DNA from: Ascidia mentula | Lineage: Eukaryota > Chordata > Ascidiacea > Phlebobranchia > Ascidiidae | Length of the DNA stretch: 64,000 bases | NCBI GenBank assembly: GCA_947561715.1 | Contig: OX387201.1 | Coordinates: 18,676,001-18,740,000 of the forward strand | Reading direction: 5' to 3' | Shown here: piece after piece, positions 23,839 through 37,400 of the stretch | Layout of the letters: every line of letters begins with the position of its first letter | How positions within the stretch are numbered: the first letter of the stretch is position 1 | Notes under the pieces: model-generated | Told to the model about the DNA's origin: nothing | Databases searched by the model: none | The model's input: only the letters and a program-made list of their open reading frames with translations | Program-made: the position numbers and the translations under genes

Positions 23839-25910
23839 ATGAACTCTGAATCGCCTCCTCGTGACAGAATAAAATGTGGAGGAAAACCATTTTTTGCCAT
23901 TTGTTTCATCACAATCTGCACTTTGCTGCTGATTGTTTATTATGAAAGCCTGTCCCCTATCACCAAGGAAAAACTTCACTTCAAATCCCAATTCAACATC
24001 GCTAGTACCGATGTAATGGTTTTTCTCCACATACAAAAAACTGGGGGCTCGACTTTGGGAAGACATTTGGTTCGTGACCTCAAGATAGAGTGTTTTCATA
24101 AACCCAATCGGCGGAAATCTTATCACTGCTACCGTCCTAACACAACTGATTCTTCATGGTTGTTCAGCAGATTTACAAGCGGTGAGGTTCACAAAGTGTT
24201 GAAAATTATAAAGGTTTATCATGAAAAAGATGTCGGAAATATATTTTCCAGGTTGGAAATGCGGCCTGCATGCTGATTGGACCTCGTTGAAGGAATGTGT
24301 TCATACCAAGTTGCCTCCACTGTCACATGGAGAAAGAAGGTAAGATTTTGTTGTTGTTTCAATGAGAAGTTATCATTTAAAACAACTCATTCCAGCTGCG
24401 ACCACAATAAAAATGATTGTTTCATTCCCAGCTAGTCTGGATTTGAGCTAGTTTTTTTGTTGTGTCTTATGTATTTAGTTTCCAAAAGCTGTTTATTATC
24501 ATGAATTTGACAAAAAAACACCTTGCACATTTGACAATTTATCCTTTCAAGGTCAGTGCAATAAAATATTCTTGGGTTATAGATATCATTACTTCACAAT
24601 GTTGCGGGAACCAGTTTCCCGATACCTGAGCGAATGGAAGCATGTGGCAAGAGGTGCAACATGGAAAATGGCTTATTTGCTTTGCAATGGAACACATCAT
24701 GACTTTCCTGTCTGTTACCAAGGTAAAACATGCATCGTAATGGTGAAAATATGCCACACCATATATTTTTTATGGTGAAATGTGTTTGTCTGGAATGACA
24801 AATCTGACAGATTTGACCCAATGTCTGTGGCACATAATTAACCTGTTGAAACCAGTGATTATAAAAACTTCATCAGTTTCACAACTTTTCTTTTGTATTG
24901 TGTTTCTGTAGTTTAGTAAACATGGTTTTGTGTAAATGGAGACAACGGGCAACAAGAGTTTTATTGGGAATGTCAGGAATTAATTATGAGAAATTGTTTG
25001 TTTTTGGTTTAAGGTTGGAATTGGGAAAATGTTTCTTTGATAGAATTTATGAGTTGTGAAAGAAACATTGCCAATAACCGCCAGACATGGATGCTTGCCG
25101 ATTTAAGAAAGGTGTCTTGTCTTGAGGGTGATTTTGTTTCACAGGAAAGGGACAGAATTATGCTTGAAAGCGCAAAAGAAAACCTCAAAGTTGGTATTTA
25201 AAACTTTCAAGTAACTATTCTTATAGTTTACTCGAATCAGAATCATTTTTTAATCTTACACAACTCAAGCTTTAGCATTTAGGTTAAATGTATTTTTGTA
25301 AATATCAACCAACACTCTGCAAGACCGTTGTATTGACTTAACATAGAAATACAGTTCATTGTAAATTGTAAATTGCTGTTGTCAGTTTCCAAAACTTAAA
25401 AGGAATAAAATTAATATCAGAATTTTTTATCATCTAATGTTAACTGTTCTTAACAGGCAATGCCATTTTTTGGGTTGACTGAAAGGCAGAAGGATTCTCA
25501 GTTCTTATTTGAATATGCTTTCGATCTGGAATTTAAAATAAACTTCACTGACTTTGGGGTAACTCATGCTTCTATGGTGAAACTGGGCACGAAAACAGAA
25601 AAGGAAATCCGTGAACTCAACAAACTTGTGAGTAAACTAATTATAAAATGTGAACTTCAAAACGTTTACATTATTCAATGGAAAAACTGTCATTATTGTT
25701 TGTAACAATCACATACCATCTACCAGTGGTTTTCAAACCTGGAGGTAATTATTAAAACAAAATTTTTTATGTTTAAAACAAATCATTTTGAGTAAAATCC
25801 TATATCAATTGAACTACTTTGAACTACAGGATTCCCAATTGTACAAGTTTGCTGAGAAATTGTTTGAAGCAAGACTTCTACAAGCAAAAGAGGAAACTGT
25901 GGACTCTTGA
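23839..25910 (+). CDS. HS6ST: Heparan sulfate 6-O-sulfotransferase
   Basis: Six exons, 23839-24181, 24252-24339, 24583-24722, 25014-25189, 25457-25627, 25830-25910, give 332 residues, shorter than vertebrate HS6STs (about 400-470) mainly at the C terminus. It is a type II Golgi protein: a short cytosolic tail, a transmembrane anchor at about residues 17-35, then the lumenal catalytic domain. The 5'-phosphosulfate loop is HIQKTGGSTLGRH (residues 64-76), the 3'-phosphate segment is REPVSRYLSEW (152-162), and the GLHADW motif near 119-124 carries the histidine proposed as catalytic base. It transfers sulfate from PAPS to C6 of glucosamine in heparan sulfate, controlling FGF and other ligand binding. 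It converges on CHEK1, whose stop lies 667 bp away. Confidence 0.93.
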
Positions 25911-26577
25911 TGCCTTTCTACGCTCCACTTTTCTTGGAGTTACAACCTTCCAACGCTTTCTGCCCCCTTTGTGCTGATAAAATCCCATTATTTTTATTGA
26001 AATTGAATTTTACTCAGTCTGTGTTTTTGACATCGCGTAACTTTTGCTTTTACAGTTTTTGACCCGTTGATTTACACCAATTGTAGTTTTTGTGCTGTCA
26101 TTACTGTTGATTCTTGTCATTTTTAAACACCTCATTTTACATCAAACGTTGTTTTTGTTGGTGCAAAAGTCACTTTTTAACTTTTAGATTCTGTGAATCA
26201 TTGTATTTTTTCCGTGGTGCAAACTCTTTACACTTTGTGTTGCCAAACAATTTTTATAATTTTTTTAGTGTTTTTATTGTGTAGAAAAGAAGTAAGGCAG
26301 TTCACAGAAGGGCAGTAAACAGTCAAGACAAAATGGTGATATGAATTAGAAGACACACAAAACCTTTAGTGACATCATAATTGAAAAATCACGAAAGCAG
26401 GCAATTTTCACGATTTCATTTTGCACTTAAAAACGGACAAGACTTCTTTGCAACTTTCCTTGTGATAAAAAGTGTTGTACGAGCAAGCCAAAAAACACTG
26501 CATGTTGATGTGGAACAAAACAAATGGCAGAAAAAAGGTGGTCTAAAACATGTGGCAAAAACTTGCATAATCCGTAA

Positions 26578-29894
<3,317 letters not shown>

Positions 29895-30654
29895 TAAACC
29901 TGGATGACCCAACTCTTGCGATTAAATGCGGACTTCCTGGGGATTTTGCTAAATGTTTCTTTTAACAAAAAAAAATTGGTGTTTTAAGGAAGTTACACGA
30001 AAGAAAATGTGTAGTTGTACATTTAAATCTTTGTAAATATAGAAATAGCTTTGGGACAACATATTTCTCCACCAAAACAAACTCTCAGTTTAAATCCCCA
30101 TCTTAACGCGGGGAATTCGCAAAACGTAAAAGCTCGTAAACATTTGCCGCCAAAATCCCAAGCTAAACGAATATGAAACCACCGACGAGGGCACAAATGT
30201 ATCAAAAGACGAAGATCTTTTCTGTGTTGGTTTCTACATTAAAATGTGTTTAGTCAAAATGGAATTGAACGTATAGGGAAGCAACAAAGGGAAAAAAAAC
30301 TTCCAACAAGGAGTTGCAGTTTTATGAGGATAACCTTAGGTTTAACTTTAAGTTAAAGTTTATAAATGTAATAATGGTGAATCAGTCTCCTTCTTAAAGG
30401 TAAAGTTGTGAGCCTCGGCCAGGCATGTTTGTACTTGCAATTGTGGCGTAACAATGGGCGCCGCCAAGGACAATGCCATCCGACTGAGACTGGGAGTTGA
30501 CACAGTCTGTTCTGAGCAATAAAACTACAATAGATGGTTTGATCCTAAGTATACAAATATTTTATCCAAAGCACAAGTCGCATTTCTTAACGACAGCCGA
30601 CGGGGCAATACTTTGCTACCAAGATTGGAATTCCGTGCAGCTAAATTTGTTACG
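29895..30654. other. Divergent CHEK1 / LYR-gene intergenic region
   Basis: A 760-bp head-to-head spacer. It includes a tiny reading frame at 30454-30522 (22 codons, MGAAKDN..., good ACAATGG start context) that could be an upstream ORF of the LYR gene or a chance event. No TATA box was identified. Confidence 0.4.
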
Positions 30655-30891
30655 ATGTCGGTTCCTGGACATTTCAGAACGTTTCTTCAAAAGATGGTTC
30701 CACCGGTGCCGACTCATAACACTGCAGAAGCAGATCACGTAGTCAGACGGTCGCTCGCACTTTACCGAATGTGTTTCCGAGATGTTCCGAACGGTTACGA
30801 ACTGCTCGATCAGAGACTGCAACAAAATATAGGAGTTGATTGGAAGGAAAAGTATGAGAAACGGAATCATGAAGAAATTGAATGCTCTTGA
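30655..30891 (+). CDS. Small LYR-motif protein, NDUFA6-like N terminus
   Basis: An intronless frame of 78 residues from ATG 30655 (context TTACGATGT), followed at once by AATAAA at 30903-30908, only 12 bp after the stop. Residues 31-45 (RRSLALYRMCFRDVP) contain the LYR motif and the R-VP extension that open the complex I accessory subunit NDUFA6 (LYRAWYREVP in human). LYR proteins bind mitochondrial acyl carrier protein and act in respiratory-chain or iron-sulfur assembly. The C-terminal half of NDUFA6 is missing here. A weak donor, AAAA|GTATGA, occurs late in the frame, but no matching downstream exon was found. It is therefore either a distinct short LYRM protein or a shortened NDUFA6 paralogue. 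Family assignment is moderate, exact orthology unknown. Confidence 0.55.
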   Translation: MSVPGHFRTFLQKMVPPVPTHNTAEADHVVRRSLALYRMCFRDVPNGYELLDQRLQQNIGVDWKEKYEKRNHEEIECS

Positions 30892-31008
30892 TTGGAGTTG
30901 ACAATAAAACCTTTATATGGTCGTTTTATCAAGTTTGTTCTAAGATGCTTTCGTACCTAACGTGCCAGCTGTTATTTTTGCTGCCATACTATTTAGTTTG
31001 TCTTTCAT

Positions 31009-31344
31009 ATGAGAAGAATTTTTGTGGATCTTATGCCTGTTGATTTCTATGGAGAACTTGTACGTAATTACAGAACTAGTTCAGCAACTAGTGCCAATAT
31101 AGGTCGAAACTATGCGTTAATAAACGTTTGTAATACAACAACGAAACCTTGTAATGATAAAGATGTTCAGATTAATTATCAGGAAAATCCACCATCTCTC
31201 TCGGCGTTTGCCGCAGAAGCGGAAAGTCCACGTTTTGCAAATGTAAAGTTGAATAAATTTTTAATGCAGAGTAAATATTTCATGGATGCTAACCTTAAGT
31301 CGCGACAGTCTATATATAGATGCAATATTTGGTCGAAAGTATAG
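31009..31344 (+). CDS. Unrecognised 111-codon open frame
   Basis: An ATG-initiated frame in AT-rich DNA, where a chance run of this length is less expected. The peptide is hydrophilic, with Asn/Thr/Ser-rich stretches (for example NTTTKPCNDKD and ENPPSLSAFAAEAESPRF), and has no domain I recognise. A GTATAG at the end could be a splice donor (after 31338), but no in-phase next exon was found. It lies about 120 bp after the LYR gene on the same strand and could be an independent small gene or a chance frame. Confidence 0.3.
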   Translation: MRRIFVDLMPVDFYGELVRNYRTSSATSANIGRNYALINVCNTTTKPCNDKDVQINYQENPPSLSAFAAEAESPRFANVKLNKFLMQSKYFMDANLKSRQSIYRCNIWSKV

Positions 31345-31848
31345 CGCCAAGAATATTACATACATGCATTTGGCAGCAAGCGATGCGACCAATTCAATTA
31401 CCTACGGTTTACCTTTTATGGTCATTACTTTTGTACACCAAACGGCGCCCCGGAGCAATAATTTAGGCCTCTTTTCAATACAGTATGGGTTATTTTTACT
31501 TTTTCGCTTATTGCAAAACGGCTTTTTCATTGCTAATAATTGCCATTACTTAAGGTATGTGTCTGAGTAGCCTACTTCGCTTTGACTTAATAGTTCTTCA
31601 GCCACCAACAAAATTTGTGCCTTTGCCATTGGATGCACTTTCGATGATATTTTCCTTTCAAACGCAGCAGCCACAGCCTTGTACGGTCTGGAATTTAGTT
31701 AAATTATCACTTTACAAAATCCTCCAATTCATGTTATTTTATTTTTGAAATTCTTTATGATTTACTGCCAGTCCAGCTTACCCAGGCCATCTTGTGACCC
31801 AGCACTACGGGCAAACGTACATCTTCACGAAACAATGTACCTCCTCCA

Positions 31849-32067
31849 TATCAATGTTTCCCAAACTATTTGTGTCTTTTACCCCTTTTGTAACTTCATC
31901 ACTTGACGAACTAATAAATAATTGGTGTGGTGTAACAACGCAGTAATATTACATGCAAACGCATGATCGGCAGGATCGTCCCACTGCACAGGTCCTTATT
32001 TGGTGATCACAGCCATCGTATCAAGATCAATAGGTTTAAAGGCTGTGCAGCCTAGCTGGATTAGCCA
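31849..32067. repeat. Repeat fragments left of the SINE nest
   Basis: It begins with a CAATGTTTCCCAAACTATTTG motif that resembles hAT transposon termini. From 31940 it carries the GCAGTAATATT..GCATGAT--GCAGGAT module also found in UXT intron 2. No open frame or clean ends. Confidence 0.35.
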
Positions 32068-32287
32068 CTTTTCCCGACAAGTCGGAGCAAGATTTGAAAA
32101 AATCAAGCTCCCGGTGAGGTTTGAACTCACCTGATCTTGAGATCCTCTGTGTATATGTGATGGTTGTCCGAAAAGTTGTACGCTTGCGCACCAGTGTACC
32201 TTGGCTACAATATATCCCGTGAAACCGCTGAGCTCCTTAAACCTCACCGGGAGCTTGAAATCTTACTCCGACTTGTCAGAAAAAAGG
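32068..32287 (-). repeat. tRNA-derived SINE (minus) inside a ~50-bp inverted repeat
   Basis: Read on the minus strand, an A-box-like TAGCCAAGGTACACTGG (32207-32191) and a B-box GTGAGTTCAAACCTCACC (about 32130-32113) are spaced as in tRNA-derived SINEs. Arms of about 50 bp (32068-32122 and 32239-32287) are inverted copies of one another, differing by a few bases and one 8-bp indel. This suggests two family members inserted in opposite orientation. Confidence 0.6.
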
Positions 32288-32429
32288 GGCGGATCCAGCC
32301 ATGACGCAATCATTGTGAGCAAACAACAAAAACGAAGAAACAAAACAAAATTTATCCAATTATGTTTGCCTCGCTGGCCACTGACCACCCACACAAATCC
32401 TTGGACAAACCCCGGTTTGCGACACCTTG

Positions 32430-32582
32430 TACTTTTAGCCAAGGATGACCTGGGGTTCAGTCGACAGAATAGTGGCCCAAAATGTGTGGGGTTAGTGGTT
32501 CAAGTCCCACCCGAAGCGCGATTTCTTGTATTCCGTTTCGAATATTAAAAAAAATCCCAGACTTGATTTGATTCTGATTTGC
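32430..32582 (+). repeat. tRNA-derived SINE with TTGAT-type tail
   Basis: A-box TTAGCCAAGGATGACC at 32435-32450, B-box GTGGTTCAAGTCCCACC at 32495-32511, then a short body and a tail ACTTGATTTGATTCTGATTT. The A-box start TAGCCAAGG is shared with the minus-strand copy at 32068-32287, and the tail with the TTGAT-ended repeats at 4.4, 9.2 and 10.3 kb. The structure fits a composite SINE with a LINE-derived end, as known in Ciona. Confidence 0.7.
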
Positions 32583-34456
32583 AGTGCCGCTTGACCTTAT
32601 TTGCTATTATTGCTGGTGCAACGTGAAGTCTAAAAACCAAGCCAGATTGTAGAAAGAGTCTTTTGTGCAACCAGGTGTTGATGACATGCAATGTTTGGCG
32701 TCACAAACGAAATATAGGCCTACATTGCACCTTATACGGGCATATTTGACCAAACTTATTTTTATATTTGGCTTAAACCGTAATACAATCATTTTGAGTA
32801 TTTGAATAAATCTTCAATTGATTTTAGTTTTTTTTTAATATCATCAAATTCGTGTGGCAAGTATGTGCAGTTTTTTACGCTTATAAACTTATAAAGACGC
32901 TGCTTAACGTCGATAAATAAATGCTTGCACTCCGCCAGTTGGGAATTTTTTTGTTACAAATTCACAATTCCCGTGGGAATCAATTGTCAAAAATGGCATT
33001 CAGGAAAAGGTCTCACGCATTAATAATATTCCCACAAAAAACACATCCTTATACGACTACTTATATCTCCGTACACATTAGCTGTTGATAATTAGCACAA
33101 ATAGTGTGGTGTCGCATTAATAACATCTCACTACTTCCGATGATTGCGAATGGATTTATATTGGTGATCAAAAGTTTTAAGAAATATCCAAACCAGCTGT
33201 TCCTTCTCCAACTCGCATGGCAATGCAAGCAATCAAGTTTCAGATTTGCAGCTTGCAGAGTGTTAGTCGCAGTCGTTCATGCAACGCTTGTCGGCAAAAT
33301 GCTTTCTAAGCCTGGCTGGCGGTACAAACAGCTGCGCTGCTCTCGCAGGGTCAACTGAGTGTGATTCACGCGCGCTGTTGTGCAAGATCTTCTACCAGCC
33401 ATTACATATTACAAGGTGAAGTCAGGGCATGACGACCAGGTATGTGTTTTTGTGTTTACAAGAGCCTTCGGGTTATTTTTTGACTTCTCGTTGACACCAC
33501 AGCTCTTTTATCCGAAGCTGTTGACGTCAAGTCATCTTGGCAATTGAGGACAAAACAAAAGTATCAATTGGCAATGACCATAATCCTAACACAGGAAATA
33601 ATATCCCATTATTATGCTGCTATGACGTAACAGTGGATTATGTCAGTGGCGGGAATTTTAATCCTTGTAATTGGGCACAAGGCGTGCTGGGAAGCAAGCG
33701 AAATTTGAACTGAATTACCGAAAATTAGACCTGTTGCGCCTTCAGCAACCGCTGCTTCTTGGACGGTTATAGCTGGTTTCACCGCGCTGCTGGAACAAAC
33801 AAAGGCAGTTTCGTTTGTGCGCCCAACGCAAATTGTAAACAACCCTCGAGCATTGCCCCGGCGACAGCTCGTACTGTTGAACGGTTGGCGCGCGCAGAGC
33901 AAAAAAAGGCGAAGATAAAACGAGCCGCGGCGAGAGGAAAGCGTCTGCTGGTAGAAACGTAGTTTTGAGCTTTGAGCCAGACAGTAGTAACGATTTCTTC
34001 ATGTCAGAATGAGAAGGCCTCTATGAAGCAGTTAAGTCGATTTTTAATGAGTCAGTTTAGCTGTAAAGTACGACTGGACTTAATTTAAAAACATTTTCAC
34101 TGACATGTAGGCAGGCTTGTTATGTTTATGAAATCAGCTTTTTGTTTAGATTTACCGTAGGAGGTTGTTTGTATCGGTAACATATATGTTTTTTCCAGGT
34201 TGCGTATTTTCGTTTAATTAGTGTAATATTTAGCTGCACTTGGAGCTTATTTCAGCATCCTACTCTTGGAATATACTGGACAACATTATCTTTCACCTTA
34301 TTTGATTGTACCAACATCGTGACAAGACATTTTTGTTGCCCGGGATTTGACGACATTTCACCGCAGAAAGTAAAAATTTTTCCCGACCCTCATTAATCTG
34401 ACAAACGGTGGAGGCGGATATTTACTTTATACCGAATCACAAGTAAACGAGGAGAA
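32583..34456. other. Upstream region of PIM
   Basis: No coding sequence was recognised. It includes a perfect TGACGTCA at 33522-33529. Composition shifts from AT-rich before about 33.2 kb to GC/CpG-richer near 33.6-33.95 kb, which may mark a promoter or 5' UTR exon of PIM. No TATA box was assigned. Confidence 0.4.
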
Positions 34457-37400
34457 ATGATTGCTTTCAACAAGAAAATGCATATAGGTGGTACGAATCA
34501 CCAACACCATCACGTGCAACAAACAACAAAGGGAATGCCTGGTAAGAAACGACTTAGCTTTCTCTCAACCAAATTGTAAGTAGTAGTGGTTTTAATGATA
34601 TATTTGCTGCTTTTAGTGCGAGAGCCGTTTGAGAAGACTTACGAAGTGGGAAAAGTGCTTGGGTCGGGCGGTTTTGGTGTTGTTTACGCCGGTGTGAGAC
34701 TTGCCGACAACATGCCAGTCGCCATCAAACACATCGCAAGATCGCGCGTTAAGGTTTGGGGCCAGGTAAGCAACGATCCAACTTGTTAAAATGTGTTTCC
34801 CTTATTTGGTGTTAACCGGGTTTTTCGTGCTCATGCAGATCAACGGACAAACCGTGCCTAATGAAATTGTCCTAATGGAACGTATTACGCCTTGCAAGCA
34901 CGTTATTCAGCTTTTGGACTGGTACGAGAGACCTGATAGTTACATCATTATTATGGAACGACCGGAGCCATGCCAAGACCTCTTTGACTACATCACCGAA
35001 AAGAAATCACTCGATGAGGACACGGCCCGCACGTTCTTCTGGCAGGTATGACTTGGCACGTTTGAGGCAAACCTATTCGACCAGTGACTCACCAACCCCA
35101 CCTTTGGTAAATGTGCAGGTCCTACTCGCCGTCGACCATTGTCACAAATGTGGCGTCGTTCATCGAGATATTAAAGACGAGAACCTATTGGTCGACTTCA
35201 AGACCAACACCCTGAAGTTAATAGACTTCGGTTCGGGCGCCATACTCCGCGACACAGTATACGTCGAATTCGACGGTAAGAGCTTGCATTGTGTTCATTT
35301 GTACAGTGGAGACTCGTACTCGTATAGGCGTGGGCACATTTGACACGCCAACTCATCGCCACAGCGCTTTGTTATTGCGTTGACGCCGAGCGGAAACGTG
35401 CACGGAAGCAGAATAGGCGCGGAGTTGGTATCAGCTGTTGTCACTGTTGTGGTGCTCTGTTGTGGCACAGACAGTTCGGATGGAGCAGAGCCTCCCCGTA
35501 CCAGCAACTAGCCTGTTTTCCCGTGAGGCGTTTCTTCGAAGCATAGTAACTGGGACTGCCATTCGCCCGCGGGTCCCAATCGATCGCGCGACTCTTTGCC
35601 GCTCCAGTTGTTGTCACGTGGTTGCGCATGCGCAGAACGATAATCGTCACAAGCTGGAATGAGAGGCAGATGTCGTAAGCGACGAAATCTGGCCGCTGAC
35701 GTGAATAATTTGTGGGAAATTTCGCCCTGCCAGGCTTTCGCTTTTCTAGGTTCGAACAAACTTCGTTCGCTGTCGACGTGGCATTTCGTCAGACAACTCG
35801 TGCGTCGCGCGTTGCAAAAATAACCGTCAATGTTTGTCGAACGAGCTAAATGGGTATACGTTTTTATCGCAGGGGTCGGTATTACTCGAAATATTGTTCA
35901 CACAACGTCGTTAAGCTTTCCAGTACACATTGTTGGGCCTATAAATGTCGCTCTCTTTGCTTTTCTGTGCTAGGCCCGTTTTGGTGGGAATAACGCCTGG
36001 TGCCGAAAGCGCGTCACCGAAATCGCTTTTATTTTCGCAATATCGGGTGCAAGTCGCCGCTTGATAAAAACGACAGCGATGGTGCCTGAAGCGCTTGGTA
36101 CCCAACGATAATAATATTTGCTCATTCGTTCCGCGCACATCTGCCTCCATGCGTCGCAAACAATCGGGCCTGGGGGCGAGATTTTACTATGAGCTGCCTT
36201 TGTTTGTTTTGTTTTCAGTCTAGAGCGGCAACTGCAGCTCTTCAGTAATTGCCCAGATAACGGCTTGAAACGTAACAGCGGCAAGTCTTTAGGGACTTCG
36301 CAAGTAGGTCAGCAACGATCACTAGCACGTCCCTTTTTTCCTTTTTCTGTCGCCGCTGCATGCAGGCAGCTGTTGGGCTTTGCAGGCGAGCGCTGACCAC
36401 CGTTTTTCGCTTGTGGATTTTTTCCGCGCGTGGAAAAGCACCCTTCGAGCCGTAGTCTGACGCAAGGCTTTTTGTTGGCCGCCCAATTTGCCGGATTGAA
36501 TGAAACATTCCCCAGTGACCCGCGGCTTCTGCGTGTGTGCGTGTGCTCGATGCACAAGTGTACGAAGTCCATTCGCTTAGTCCCGTATCGGCAAACCGCG
36601 CCAGCCTAAAACAGCAATCGCGACTTGCTTTGCCTTTGATCTTCGACTTTGGCGCCCGGGGTTTGTTTCCAACCGCTCGCTGCCCCCATGATCAAAGAAC
36701 AAAGTCGAGTTTTGGAACTGCCTGCTGCTGTTCGGTTTTTCATCACAGATCAACATATCGCCTTTATGTTTAACAAATTTCGTTTCGCACTTCTTGTGGT
36801 GTTGTCCCCGACTTTGTGATGAAGGCTAGTTTCGTTGCAAGCTTGATACGGAGAAGAAGCGGGGAGTTTACTCATTTTAATTGAAACTTGCCTTGCGCGT
36901 AAAGCCCCATGCGCTTTGTATAGAAATGTCTTGCGCTGCAAGCTGTCGGTGCTTTCTGCGGTCGTGAACAGTGAGATGGAAGCAAGCGACTTGGCGCTCA
37001 CCGTCGCACAGCTGCGCGGCGCCGTGAATTTTTCATGTAGTTTCGTTTTCACCAGGGTCTTCCCTCGCACGCGAAAGTAATCTGGTTCTCGCTCCTCGTT
37101 TAAGAATTTGATCAACAAACCCAACCTAACATGTGGTTTGCGTGAGACGTAGGCGGTTCCGTGTACGTGGTATTCATTCGTGCGTGTTAGAAGACAAGGA
37201 GACATTTACGCTGAGTAGATCTGCACCTGTTGTTATGAGCTGCTTCATAACTGTCCTGGTGTAGGTTTACCTTCCCCAGGAGGGCCTCCCGGCCCTGCAT
37301 CCTCAACAATAAAGGCCTATATCTGCCCCCAGCTGCCTTGCGTAGTTTCCCGCCGTGGCCTAAACCGGAAGCGTGCCGCGCGGTGATCAATAGAAATCGC

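Noticed and set aside
25722-25745. hAT-like motif CAGTGGTTTTCAAACC in an HS6ST intron
   Set aside because: Only about 16 bp, with no second terminus; too short to annotate as an element.
32100-32135. tRNA gene suggested by a B-box
   Set aside because: No cloverleaf can be drawn and the context is an inverted SINE nest; called SINE instead. The same applies to the B-boxes near 7190, 32500 and 56350.
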